From contig CAYSYM010000002.1 of NCBI GenBank assembly GCA_964435115.1, positions 1 through 64,000 of the forward strand: 64,000 nt of DNA, read 5' to 3'. Below the pieces are notes generated by a model. The model was not told the DNA's origin. It did not search any database and was given only the letters and a program-made list of their open reading frames with translations. Origin of the DNA: CAYSYM01 sp964435115 (GTDB lineage: Bacteria > Chloroflexota > UBA6077 > CF-72). Below are positions 50,709 to 58,471 of the stretch, one piece after another. The first letter of the stretch is position 1. Every line of letters starts with the position of its first letter. The translations under genes were made by a program, and so were the position numbers.

Positions 50709-51506
50709 ATGGACAGCACGGCGCCGATGAAGGCTGACGCAGGCAGCCAGGTCATGTTTGCCCCGCGCCACCGCCCCGTGCAGGGCGGCCCGGCGGGCGG
50801 ACGCGGCGGGCCCACGGGCGTGGAAGAGCCCATCTCACTCGCGAGACTCAGCGACCTGGTGCACGACTTGCGGACACCGCTTGCCTCTCTCCGACTCACC
50901 CTGCAGCTCCTCCGGGAGGCGCTGGGCGACGACCCCTGGGCGGGGGCCCGGCTGCGGCAGGCCGAGCGGAGCGTGTTCTGGTTGGACAGCCTGGTGGGGA
51001 ACCTCCTCAGCGTTGCCGCCGCCGACGAGGCCGGCCAGCCGCATCCGCTGGTAGCGGTCTCAGTGCGCGAGAGTGCGGAGGCGGCGCTCGCCGCCGCGGC
51101 ACCGCTGTTCGAGAGCGTCGGCCAGCAGGTGCGCCTGACCTGTCCCACGCCGTCGCCGGCCGTCTGGGGTGAGTCGCTGCTCGTGCAGCGCGTGCTGCTG
51201 AACCTCCTCTCCAACGCGGCGAAGTACGGCGGGTCGGGGCAGACCGTGGCGCTCGACATCGCGGCGGCGGGCTGCTGGGTGGAGGTGCGGGTGACCGATC
51301 ATGGCGCCGGCATCCCCGAGCAGGAGCAGGCGGCCATCTTCGAGCGGTTCGTTCGCGGCTCCGCGCGGGGGAGCGCCGCGAGCGGAGCGGGGCTGGGACT
51401 CACCGTCAGCCGCGCGATCGTCGAGCAGCTCGGCGGCGCCATCGGGGTGGACAGCGCCGTCGGCCGCGGGGCGTCGTTCTGGTTCACCCTCCCAGCGGTG
51501 GTGTGA
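50709..51506 (+). CDS. soluble sensor histidine kinase
   Basis: This is a 265-residue kinase without membrane segments or a recognised sensor domain. The HisKA helix holds the phospho-His in DLVHDLRTPLASLRLTLQLL. The ATPase domain shows the N box VQRVLLNLLSNAAKYGGSGQ, G1 VTDHGAGIPEQEQAAIFERF and G2 GAGLGLTVSRAIVEQLGGAI. The first 40 residues are Gly/Pro-rich. No response regulator gene is next to it, so it is an orphan; it may respond to the LuxR-type regulator upstream or to a partner protein. Confidence 0.88.
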   Translation: MDSTAPMKADAGSQVMFAPRHRPVQGGPAGGRGGPTGVEEPISLARLSDLVHDLRTPLASLRLTLQLLREALGDDPWAGARLRQAERSVFWLDSLVGNLLSVAAADEAGQPHPLVAVSVRESAEAALAAAAPLFESVGQQVRLTCPTPSPAVWGESLLVQRVLLNLLSNAAKYGGSGQTVALDIAAAGCWVEVRVTDHGAGIPEQEQAAIFERFVRGSARGSAASGAGLGLTVSRAIVEQLGGAIGVDSAVGRGASFWFTLPAVV

Positions 51507-51868
51507 GGCCTGCCGCCGCCGGAGGGGTGAAGCAACAGGCGCCCCGCGGCCCGCAGATCCGGCCGGGCGAGCGCGCGGGCCGGCTGCGGCCGCCAAGCCG
51601 CTGGTAAGCCACGATCCGGTCGGGCCGACGGTTGGCCGAATGCGCGCCCCCACCGGACTGGCACCCGTGTGGCGTCCCGTGCCGGTCGTCCCGCTCGTGC
51701 CGGGTGCCAACTGGACCGGGGCGTTCTTTGTCTGCTTGGGGGCACACCCCCGCGATGGCGGGTGATCATCGAGCGGGCCCGGGAGGGTGCGTAAGGCGGC
51801 TTACAGACCGCGCCCGCCGCCGAGCGCATGCTGCTGGCACCAGCCCAGCTGCGTGGAGGTGAGCTCTA
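51507..51868. other. intergenic stretch, nothing distinctive
   Basis: No reading frame with support. A GGAGGTGA ribosome site at 51855-51862 belongs to the next gene. Confidence 0.4.
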
Positions 51869-52327
51869 GTGGCTACGCACGCTACCACGTCCTCAACCGT
51901 GTCCGCACGACCGGCCTGGCGCACCCAGCCCCTCCTGGCCGGGGCGCTTGCCGGCCTCGTTGGGGGACTCGTCTTCGGACTCATGATGGCGCTGATGATG
52001 CCGCGGGTGCTGGGCATGATCGGCTCGCTGGTCGGCGCGCCGAACCTGGGATGGGGCGTCCACCTCGTCTTTAGCGCCATCATCGGCCTCGGCTTCGGGC
52101 TGCTGCTCGGCCGCCGGGTGGTCGGCTGGGGTTCGGCAGCCGGGCTCGGGGTCGGCTACGGTCTGGCGTGGTGGGTCCTGGGTCCCCTGCTCATCATGCC
52201 AGTCTGGCTGGGGATGGGGCCGATGTTGGCCGCCGCCTTCGAGCCCGCCAACCTCATGAGCCTGGCCGGTCACCTCGTCTACGGCGTCGTGACCGGGCTC
52301 GTGTACCACACGATCACCGGGGAGTGA
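51869..52327 (+). CDS. hypothetical four-TM membrane protein
   Basis: This is a 152-residue, Gly-rich membrane protein with four hydrophobic segments (LLAGALAGLVGGLVFGLMMA, LVFSAIIGLGFGLLLG, LGVGYGLAWWVLGPLLIMPV, LAGHLVYGVVTGLVYHTITG). A paired small-residue pattern suggests tight helix packing. GTG 51869 follows GGAGGTGA. No function is assigned. Confidence 0.7.
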   Translation: MATHATTSSTVSARPAWRTQPLLAGALAGLVGGLVFGLMMALMMPRVLGMIGSLVGAPNLGWGVHLVFSAIIGLGFGLLLGRRVVGWGSAAGLGVGYGLAWWVLGPLLIMPVWLGMGPMLAAAFEPANLMSLAGHLVYGVVTGLVYHTITGE

Positions 52328-52421
52328 GGCGCCCCCACCTGCTTCGATGTTCCGTGAGACCACCCTCACCCGACCCTCTCGTGGAGGGAGAGGCCGGCAG
52401 GTCCGCTGCCGGCGCCAGCGG

Positions 52422-53750
52422 GTGGGCGCAGGTGCGGCCGGCCGTCGGGCTGGCGAGAGCCGAAGGACCCTGGCCCGCCCGCGGCGGGGGCTGGTTGACG
52501 AGATCGCACGGGCGTTCTACTGTGAAGAGGTGGCGGCCGGGGTGGGGTGGAGGAGGGGGGATGAGGCCCAGCTCGCGGCGGCATGGCAGCAGCGCCGCTA
52601 CCCGCCCGACGCGCTCGTCGACAGCCTGGGGCGCCACCTGCGGGTCGTGTTCGCGGGTCGGCGCTGGGGTGGGCCGGGTCCGGACTTCCAGGGCGCGCTG
52701 ATCGCGCTGCCAGATGGGACGCTGCTGCGCGGCGACGTCGAGGTGCATCGCCGGGCGAGCGGCTGGGCGGCGCACCGCCACGCCCTGGACCCGCGCTACA
52801 GCCGGGTCATCCTGCACGTGGTGAGCGTCGTCGACGCGCCCACGCTGGATCCCTGGGGAGCGCCGATTCCGACGCTCGCGCTGCCGGCGCCGACGGTGCT
52901 GGCACTGCCTGCCCTGGCGCCGTGCCTGCGCCAGGCCGACGACCTGGCGCGGCTGGTCGCCGAGGCGGGACGCGAGCGCTTCCGCGCCAGGGCGGCACGC
53001 TTCGAGGGCGACCTGGAGGCCGCGTCGCCGGACCAGGTGCTGTGGCGGGGGGTTGCCGAGGCACTCGGGTTCAGCCACAACGTGGCGCCGTTCGCCCGCC
53101 TGGCAGACGCAGCTCCGTGGGACGTGGCAGCACGCGTGGCGCGGGAGTATGGTGAGCCGGGCGTGGCGGCGCTGCTGCTGGGCACGGCTGGCCTGCTGGA
53201 CGCCTGCGCGGAGCGGGAGCGGGCCCTCTGGGAGACCCTCGGGCAGACGATCGGCGCCGGCCCGGGGCTCCCGGCCAGCGCCTGGGAGCGCACCCTGGCG
53301 CGGCCGGCGAACGACCCGGCGGCGCGGTGTCGAGGCCTGGCAGCCCTCACGGCCCGCTGGGCCGACGCTGGCCCCGGCGCTGCCGAGCGCGTGCTGGCGG
53401 CCGTCGACGCGGCCGGGCGCGAGCGGCGGCCGCGGCTGTGGCCGCTGCTGGCGGTCCGGCCGTGGATCGGCCCCGGGCGGGCGCAAACGATCGTCGTCAA
53501 CGTGCTGCTCCCGTTCGCAGCCGCCGCGGGGCTCCAGGGCGCCGTGGGCCTCTACGAGCGCCTGCCCGGCGAGCCAGCCAACCGCGTGACACGCTACATG
53601 GCGGCCCAGCTCGGGATGCGAGGGGTGTCCTTCCGGACAGCCTGCGAGCGCCAGGGCCTGCTCCACCTGTTCAAGCGGGCGTGCGCGAGCAGGGCGTGCG
53701 AGGCGTGCCCGGCCGCCGATCCCGCGCTGCTGCCGGCCCTGAGCGCCTAA
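52422..53750 (+). CDS. DUF2851-family protein
   Basis: This is a 442-residue member of DUF2851, a family of unknown function seen in Chloroflexota and Bacteroidota. Recognisable parts are the N-terminal PGPDFQGALIALPDGTLLRG then DVEVHRRASGWAAHRH, the metal-like His/Asp/Glu cluster at DVEVH, and the C-terminal Cys-rich end KRACASRACEACPAADP, which resembles an Fe-S or zinc site. Two starts are possible. ATG 52347 lies inside a CCCTCTC/GGGAGAGG inverted repeat, so GTG 52422 is preferred. Nuclease-like activity has been guessed for this family, but nothing here proves it. Confidence 0.75.
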   Translation: MGAGAAGRRAGESRRTLARPRRGLVDEIARAFYCEEVAAGVGWRRGDEAQLAAAWQQRRYPPDALVDSLGRHLRVVFAGRRWGGPGPDFQGALIALPDGTLLRGDVEVHRRASGWAAHRHALDPRYSRVILHVVSVVDAPTLDPWGAPIPTLALPAPTVLALPALAPCLRQADDLARLVAEAGRERFRARAARFEGDLEAASPDQVLWRGVAEALGFSHNVAPFARLADAAPWDVAARVAREYGEPGVAALLLGTAGLLDACAERERALWETLGQTIGAGPGLPASAWERTLARPANDPAARCRGLAALTARWADAGPGAAERVLAAVDAAGRERRPRLWPLLAVRPWIGPGRAQTIVVNVLLPFAAAAGLQGAVGLYERLPGEPANRVTRYMAAQLGMRGVSFRTACERQGLLHLFKRACASRACEACPAADPALLPALSA

Positions 53751-53761
53751 CCGCGGGTGGG

Positions 53762-53789
53762 GGGTGTTGGGTGTTGGGTGTTGGGTGTC
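53762..53789. repeat. GGGTGTT heptad array
   Basis: Three exact GGGTGTT units and one GGGTGTC follow the DUF2851 stop by 12 bases. The stretch to 53914 holds no gene. Confidence 0.8.
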
Positions 53790-53914
53790 GCGGGCCGTGA
53801 GATGGCTCCCTCCGTCCCACCCACCATTTCACCTTTGACATCCCACCCCTGATATCTGAGATCCGACCACTCATCACTCATCACGTCCAGCACCCAGCGC
53901 TCGGCTGCGTTCTG

Positions 53915-54208
53915 CTACGCGGCGCGGCGGTCGCTCAGCATGTCGCCCGGCCCCGCGACCCAGATGCCGTCCGGCAGGAAGGCGATCGGGTGCTCGTTCC
54001 CCTGGTCCTCGGCGAAGTCGCGGTCGAGCGTGCGCCCGCGGAGGACCAGGAGTCGCGCGTACTGGCGCTCGGAGAACGGCCACGGTGCGACGGCGCTCGG
54101 CCGTCGCCCGAATCGGTACGGCTCGTCGTGGTCGCCGGCGCCTTGGCCGTCCTTGGTGCCGCCGACTTCCAGGTGGAGCAGGTGTGGTGGTGGCTGGGCC
54201 CGGTCCAT
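53915..54208 (-). CDS. hypothetical protein
   Basis: This is a 97-residue soluble protein without a recognised domain. It has a His-rich start (AQPPPHLLHLEVGGTKDGQG), aromatic and charged middle (EPYRFGRRPSAVAPWPFSER) and ends near ERAP-free LPDGIWVAGPGDML. The GGAGGGG ribosome site before ATG 54208 supports translation. It follows the plastocyanin-type gene on the same strand after three hairpins, so it probably has its own promoter. Confidence 0.6.
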   Translation of the reverse strand: MDRAQPPPHLLHLEVGGTKDGQGAGDHDEPYRFGRRPSAVAPWPFSERQYARLLVLRGRTLDRDFAEDQGNEHPIAFLPDGIWVAGPGDMLSDRRAA

Positions 54209-54263
54209 CGGTTCCCCTCCAGGTGCTTTCTACAAGAGTCGGCCGGGAGGAGGAGGATCTTGA

Positions 54264-54354
54264 GGTGGGGTGCCCGGGTGGGCCAGCCTCCCTGGCACCC
54301 CGCCTCGCTCGGGTCCGGCCTGGCTGGGGGAGCAAGGCCCTGCCGGACCCGAGC
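54264..54354. repeat. two adjacent long hairpins
   Basis: GGTGGGGTGCC/GGCACCCCGCC (54264-54304, one G-T pair) and GCTCGGGTCCGGC/GCCGGACCCGAGC (54307-54354, perfect 13 bp with a 22-nt loop) lie side by side downstream of the plastocyanin-type gene. Confidence 0.7.
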
Positions 54355-54399
54355 CGGGGGGAGCCGCGGCGCGCGTCGCCGCGCTTCCTCCGCTCGCTC

Positions 54400-54454
54400 G
54401 CTGGGCACGTGGCCCGTTCCTGGCCCCCGCGCCAGGCTCGGCCGCGTGCTCAGC
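54400..54454. terminator. near-perfect 15-bp inverted repeat at gene end
   Basis: GCTGGGCACGTGGCC and GGCCGCGTGCTCAGC pair at 13 of 15 positions around a 25-nt loop. The right arm overlaps the stop codon of the plastocyanin-type gene. It is a member of the GCTGAGCACGTGGGC hairpin group. Confidence 0.6.
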
Positions 54455-54965
54455 CGGTGACGGTGAGCTTGCCCACCATGCCCACGGACTCGTGCGGGAT
54501 GCAGAAGTAGGTGTAGTCGCCGGGAGTGTCGAAGGTGCGCGTGAAGCTCTGGCCGCCCGCGATCGTGCCGGAGTCCCACGGCTGGGCCCCGGCCGGCAGG
54601 GCCGCGTTGGCTCTGTTCTGCGCCTTGGCGGGGTCGTCCGTCACCGTGTGGCCGATGCTGCCCGTGTTCCGCCAGGTCACGCTGGCCCCGCGTGGGACGG
54701 TGAGGGTGGGCGGCTCGTAGCGGTTGGCGCTGGTCATCGTGACGGTGAACGCGCCGCCGGCGGCCGGGCTGGCGAGCGGGGAGGGGCTGGCCGCGGCAGC
54801 CGGCCGGGTGGGCGCTGCGGTGGGGGCGGGCGCCGCGCCCGGCGCGCAGGCCGCCAGCAGCGGGGTCACACCACCCGCCAGCAGCCCGAGTCCCAGCAGC
54901 CGCAGCGACTGCCGGCGGGAGACCGGCGCCGCGGGTGGCTGCCGATCTGGTCGAGTCGCGTGCAT
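54450..54965 (-). CDS. plastocyanin-like copper lipoprotein
   Basis: This is a 171-residue exported cupredoxin. The N-terminus has a twin-arginine-like SRRQSLRLLGLGLLAGG and then a lipobox PLLAAC, so Tat export followed by lipid anchoring is possible. After an Ala/Pro spacer the cupredoxin domain carries the copper ligands His in SIGHTVTDD, and Cys, His and Met in YFCIPHESVGMVGK. ATG 54965 is chosen because the signal follows within 20 residues. It is probably a periplasm-side electron carrier. No oxidase gene is next to it. Confidence 0.87.
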   Translation of the reverse strand: MHATRPDRQPPAAPVSRRQSLRLLGLGLLAGGVTPLLAACAPGAAPAPTAAPTRPAAAASPSPLASPAAGGAFTVTMTSANRYEPPTLTVPRGASVTWRNTGSIGHTVTDDPAKAQNRANAALPAGAQPWDSGTIAGGQSFTRTFDTPGDYTYFCIPHESVGMVGKLTVTG

Positions 54966-55230
54966 GCGGGTTCGGCTCGCCGCAAGGTCCGTGCCCAGGC
55001 GGTCCGCGCTTCCGCGTGAGGCGGCTACGCCCGTGGGCCACATCGGGGCCGACGCGGACCACACGCTGGCCCACGCGCTTCGCCCTGAACGGGCCCGCCT
55101 GTCAGGCGGGGTCAGGTCCATGCAGGTCCTCCTCGTGCCACGTGCGACCGTCCGCCTGCGCGGCGGCGGCACGCTCGTGATGGCAGCACCAAGTATCCGC
55201 CCGGTAGCCCAGAGCCGCCGCAGACCCGCC

Positions 55231-56952
55231 TCAACCGGAGGTAAGAACCGGCGGCGGCCGGCGGTCGAGTGACGCGAGGTGGGGTGCCGCTGGCGGGGCG
55301 AGCGGCAGGTGGACGGTGAAGGTGCTGCCGTGGCCGGGGGTGCTGGTCACGGCGATCCGGCCCCCGTGCTGGTCCACGATCCAGCGAGCAATCGCCAGCC
55401 CCAGCCCGCTCCCGTCGGCCTGGCGAGCCGAGTCAGCCCGGAAGAACGGCTCGAAGATGCGCGGCAGGTCGGCCTCGGCGATTCCGACGCCGGTGTCAGC
55501 CGCCACGAGCTGGGCCTCGGCGCTAACCCGTCGCAGCGCGAGCGTGACACACCCGTCGGCCGGCGTGTACTTGGCGGCGTTGTCCAGCAGGATGAGCAGC
55601 ACCTGTTTCAGGGCGTCGGCGTTGCCGAGTACGACCGCGTCGTCCGCGGCGGCGAGCGTGAGCCGCGGGCCTCCGGGCGAGTCCGTGGGCAGCCGCTCGG
55701 CAGAGCTGGCGCCGACGGGGCCGGTGGACTCCGCGACCTGGGATGGAGCGCGCGAAGTGCTCACGTGCTGCGCCTGGCGGAACGCCTCTTCGACGAGCGG
55801 GCGGAGCGGCGTGGGGCTGAGGGCGAGGCGCTGGCCGGCGTCGGCCCGGGCGAGGGTGAGCAGATCGTCCACCAGGCGGCTCATGCGGGCGGCCTCGGCG
55901 GCGATGTCGGCGAGCGCCTGCGCCCGGTCGTCTGGGTCGCCGCCGTCGGGCCAGCGCAGGACGTCGGCGTTGGCGCGGATGGTTGTGAGGGGGGTGCGCA
56001 GCTCGTGGGAGGCGTCGGCGACGAAGCGCTGCTGGGCGGCCAGCGCCTCGCGGAGCCGCGCGTTACTCGCGGCCAGGTCACGGTGGGCCGCCTCCAGCTC
56101 GGCCAGCATGCCGTTGAGCGTGGCCGCGAGACGGCCGAGCTCGTCGGGCGGGCCGCGGTGGGGGACGCGGCGCGCGAAGTCGCGGGCCCGCCCGATGGCA
56201 GCCGCCGTCCTGGCGATGGTGCCGATGGGCGCCAGGGCCCGGCCGGCCAGCGCCCAGCCCAGTCCGGTGGCTGCCGGCAGCGCCAGGCCAGCCAGGAGCA
56301 GCAGCAGGAGCTGCAGCCGCCGCAGCAGGAGCTCGTCGGTGGCGAGCGAACGGCCGACCTGCACCACGCCGACGACCTCGCCCTGAACGCGCAGCGGCAG
56401 CGTCGCCACCCGCACGTGGTCGGCCCCGACCGCGAGCGTCTGCAGAGTGGCCTGCCCGGCCCGCGCGGCGGCGAGCGTCTCCGGTGGGAGTGGCAGCACC
56501 AGGTCGCCGATGGAGGCCGAGCGCGCCACGGGTCGGCCATCGGCGAGGTCCGTCACCTGGACGACCGTGCCCGGGGCGCTGAAGACGCTGATCGGCGGCA
56601 GCACCACGGCCAGGCGGCCGTCCGCGGACTCGGCCTGGACGCGGGCGGCGCGCGCGATCTCCTCCGCCCGGGTCAGGCTGTCCTGGTCGGTCTCGGCCTC
56701 GAGCGCGCGAGCGAGGAGGAGGTACAGGCCCGCGCCGAATACTACGAGCGTGGCTGCCAGGACGGCCGTGTACCAGACGGTCAGCCGCAGGCGGACGGAG
56801 GCCGCCGGCCAGCGCCGGGCGCGCCGGCGACGTGGGTGGAGCCTCAGCAGGGCGGCGAACGTTCGGCGCGGATCGGCGCCGGCGCGGCCCACGGGTTGAG
56901 CCCCGGGCGGGATCAGCGGCAGCCGCCGGGGCAGGCGGAGGCGAGCCAGCAC
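55231..56952 (-). CDS. sensor histidine kinase (EnvZ/BaeS-type layout)
   Basis: This is a 573-residue two-TM sensor. TM1 is LTVWYTAVLAATLVVFGAGL; an extracytoplasmic domain of about 120 residues follows, then TM2 LQLLLLLLAGLALPAATGLG and a HAMP domain. The HisKA helix has the phospho-His in RFVADASHELRTPLTTIRAN. The ATPase domain shows QVLLILLDNAAKYTPADGCV, DTGVGIAEADLPRIFEPFF and DGSGLGLAIARWIVDQHGG. An Arg-rich N-terminal tail of 50 residues precedes TM1. GTG 56952 lies 4 bases after the regulator stop, so the two form one operon. The signal is unknown. Confidence 0.93.
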   Translation of the reverse strand: MLARLRLPRRLPLIPPGAQPVGRAGADPRRTFAALLRLHPRRRRARRWPAASVRLRLTVWYTAVLAATLVVFGAGLYLLLARALEAETDQDSLTRAEEIARAARVQAESADGRLAVVLPPISVFSAPGTVVQVTDLADGRPVARSASIGDLVLPLPPETLAAARAGQATLQTLAVGADHVRVATLPLRVQGEVVGVVQVGRSLATDELLLRRLQLLLLLLAGLALPAATGLGWALAGRALAPIGTIARTAAAIGRARDFARRVPHRGPPDELGRLAATLNGMLAELEAAHRDLAASNARLREALAAQQRFVADASHELRTPLTTIRANADVLRWPDGGDPDDRAQALADIAAEAARMSRLVDDLLTLARADAGQRLALSPTPLRPLVEEAFRQAQHVSTSRAPSQVAESTGPVGASSAERLPTDSPGGPRLTLAAADDAVVLGNADALKQVLLILLDNAAKYTPADGCVTLALRRVSAEAQLVAADTGVGIAEADLPRIFEPFFRADSARQADGSGLGLAIARWIVDQHGGRIAVTSTPGHGSTFTVHLPLAPPAAPHLASLDRRPPPVLTSG

Positions 56953-56955
56953 CCG

Positions 56956-57630
56956 TCAGGCCTCGCGCAGAGTGTAGCCCACCCCGCGTACGGTCTGGAT
57001 CAGCCGTGGCTCGCCGCCCGCCTCGAGCTTCTGGCGCAGGTAGCCCACGTACACCTCGAGCACGTGCGTGTCCACCTCGCCGTCGAAGCCCCACACGGCC
57101 TGGAGCAGCTGCGCGCGGGTCAGGACCTGGCGCGGGTGGCGCAGCAGCCGCTCGAGGAGCGCGTGCTCGGTCGCCGTCAGCGTGAGCGGGCGGGTGCCAC
57201 GCCGCACCTCCCGCGTGCCGGTATCCAGCGTCAGATCGGCGTAGCGCAGCACCTCTTGGGCGCTGGCCTGGCGGCGGCGGAGCAGCGCGCGGACGCGAGC
57301 GAGCAGCTCTTCGAAGGCGAACGGCTTGACCAGGTAGTCGTCGGCGCCGGTGTCCAGGCCGCGCACGCGGTCGGCCACGGCGTCGCGGGCGGTGAGCAGG
57401 AGGATCGGCACGTCTCCGCCGGCGCGGAGCCGCCGGCAGACCTCGAGCCCGTCCAGACCCGGCATGAGGATGTCCAGGATGACCAGCTCGGGCGCGCAGC
57501 GCCCCGCCTGAGCCAGTCCCTCCGCGCCCGTGTGGGCGACGTCGACGGCGTAGCCCTGGTACGCCAGGCCGCGGCGGAGGGCATCGGTGATCTTGCGGTC
57601 GTCGTCGACGACCAGCACGCGTGCGCCCAT
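56956..57630 (-). CDS. OmpR/PhoB-type response regulator
   Basis: This is a 224-residue regulator. Receiver: VLVVDDDRKITDALRRG, phospho-Asp in LVILDILMPGLDGLEV, Thr in LLLTARDAV, Lys in DYLVKPFAFEEL. The winged-helix output domain includes GTRPLTLTATEHALLERLLR, RAQLLQAVWGFDGEVDTHVL and VRGVGYTLREA. It is first in the operon with the downstream kinase. The genes it controls are unknown. Confidence 0.95.
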   Translation of the reverse strand: MGARVLVVDDDRKITDALRRGLAYQGYAVDVAHTGAEGLAQAGRCAPELVILDILMPGLDGLEVCRRLRAGGDVPILLLTARDAVADRVRGLDTGADDYLVKPFAFEELLARVRALLRRRQASAQEVLRYADLTLDTGTREVRRGTRPLTLTATEHALLERLLRHPRQVLTRAQLLQAVWGFDGEVDTHVLEVYVGYLRQKLEAGGEPRLIQTVRGVGYTLREA

Positions 57631-57702
57631 GCGGGGGAATGATGCCGCACCGGGGGCGGCGCCGGGGAAATCCCTCGGGGCGCCTGTGCCGCTGGTGTAC
57701 GG

Positions 57703-57753
57703 CGCGTCTCGGGCGCCGCCGTGGCGCGCGGGCCGGGCGGCGCCCGAGACGCG
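57703..57753. terminator. perfect 18-bp hairpin with 15-nt loop
   Basis: CGCGTCTCGGGCGCCGCC and its exact complement at 57736-57753 lie between the stop of the Gly-rich protein gene (57814, minus) and the response-regulator start (57630, minus). It probably ends the upstream transcript. Confidence 0.75.
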
Positions 57754-57813
57754 GGTCGCGCGTGGGTGGGGTCGTCGGCACCGCCGAAGCCGCGGGCGAG
57801 TGAGTGCGCGGGG

Positions 57814-58365
57814 TCAGTGCTCACCGGCCCCGAAGAAGCCGCCGTGCTCGCCGCCGCCGAAGAAGCCGCCGTGGCCGCCCCCGCCCAGCATGCGCGCCAG
57901 GCCGAAGGCGGCGATGCCGCCCAGGGCGCCCTTCGCCCACGGGCTGCTCAGCGGGCCCCCGCCAGCGGCATCCTGGTGGCCGCCACCGCCGAAGAGCTGG
58001 CCGAGAATGCCCGGCTGCTGCTGCTCCATGCGAGTCGTGGCCTGGGCGAGGTAGCGCGGGTCCTCCAGCCGGTCGTCGACGCCGTTCTGGTTGACGTCGG
58101 GGAAGGGCGGCGGGTAGCCCTGGCGCTGAGCCTGCTGCTGGAGCTCCTGGGCGAAGTGAGCGCGTTCCTGGGGCGACATGCGCGTGAATGTCTCGTGGGC
58201 CGCCGCGTGGTAGTCCTGCGGCGAGAGCTGGGGCGCCACCTGCTGGTAGCGGCCCACGGCTTCCTGCGCGGAGATGGCGGCGGGATTCTGCTGGTAGCGG
58301 GTGACGAAGTCCCGGGGATCGGATGATCCACCGGCAGGGCTCTGAGCTCCTGAGTGGGGTGCCAT
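57814..58365 (-). CDS. Gly-rich hypothetical protein with DxNxNGxDD motif
   Basis: This is a 183-residue protein of unknown function. An N-terminal Gln/Ala-rich helical part (RDFVTRYQQNPAAISAQEAV, SPQDYHAAAHETFTRMSPQE) is followed by FPDVNQNGVDDRLEDP, whose spaced Asp/Asn pattern resembles an EF-hand or dockerin calcium loop. The end is Gly/His/Phe-rich with repeats of HGGFFGGGE. There is no signal peptide. It may form a surface or aggregating protein, but this is speculative. Confidence 0.65.
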   Translation of the reverse strand: MAPHSGAQSPAGGSSDPRDFVTRYQQNPAAISAQEAVGRYQQVAPQLSPQDYHAAAHETFTRMSPQERAHFAQELQQQAQRQGYPPPFPDVNQNGVDDRLEDPRYLAQATTRMEQQQPGILGQLFGGGGHQDAAGGGPLSSPWAKGALGGIAAFGLARMLGGGGHGGFFGGGEHGGFFGAGEH

Positions 58366-58471
58366 GCGTAGACTCCTTGCTGCGTGTTTGGGTGCGGTGA
58401 ACGGATTCGACTACGGATTCCGTGATGGTGTGGTGCGTGCGCCCGGGGTGCCGGTGGCCGGCGCCGCGGGC
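58366..58471. other. short intergenic stretch
   Basis: Holds the ribosome site of the Gly-rich protein gene (AAGGAG on the minus strand) and nothing else I can see. Confidence 0.4.

Noticed and set aside
55279..57642. 787-codon open frame on the plus strand
   Set aside because: Antisense to the two-component kinase and regulator genes; a composition shadow.
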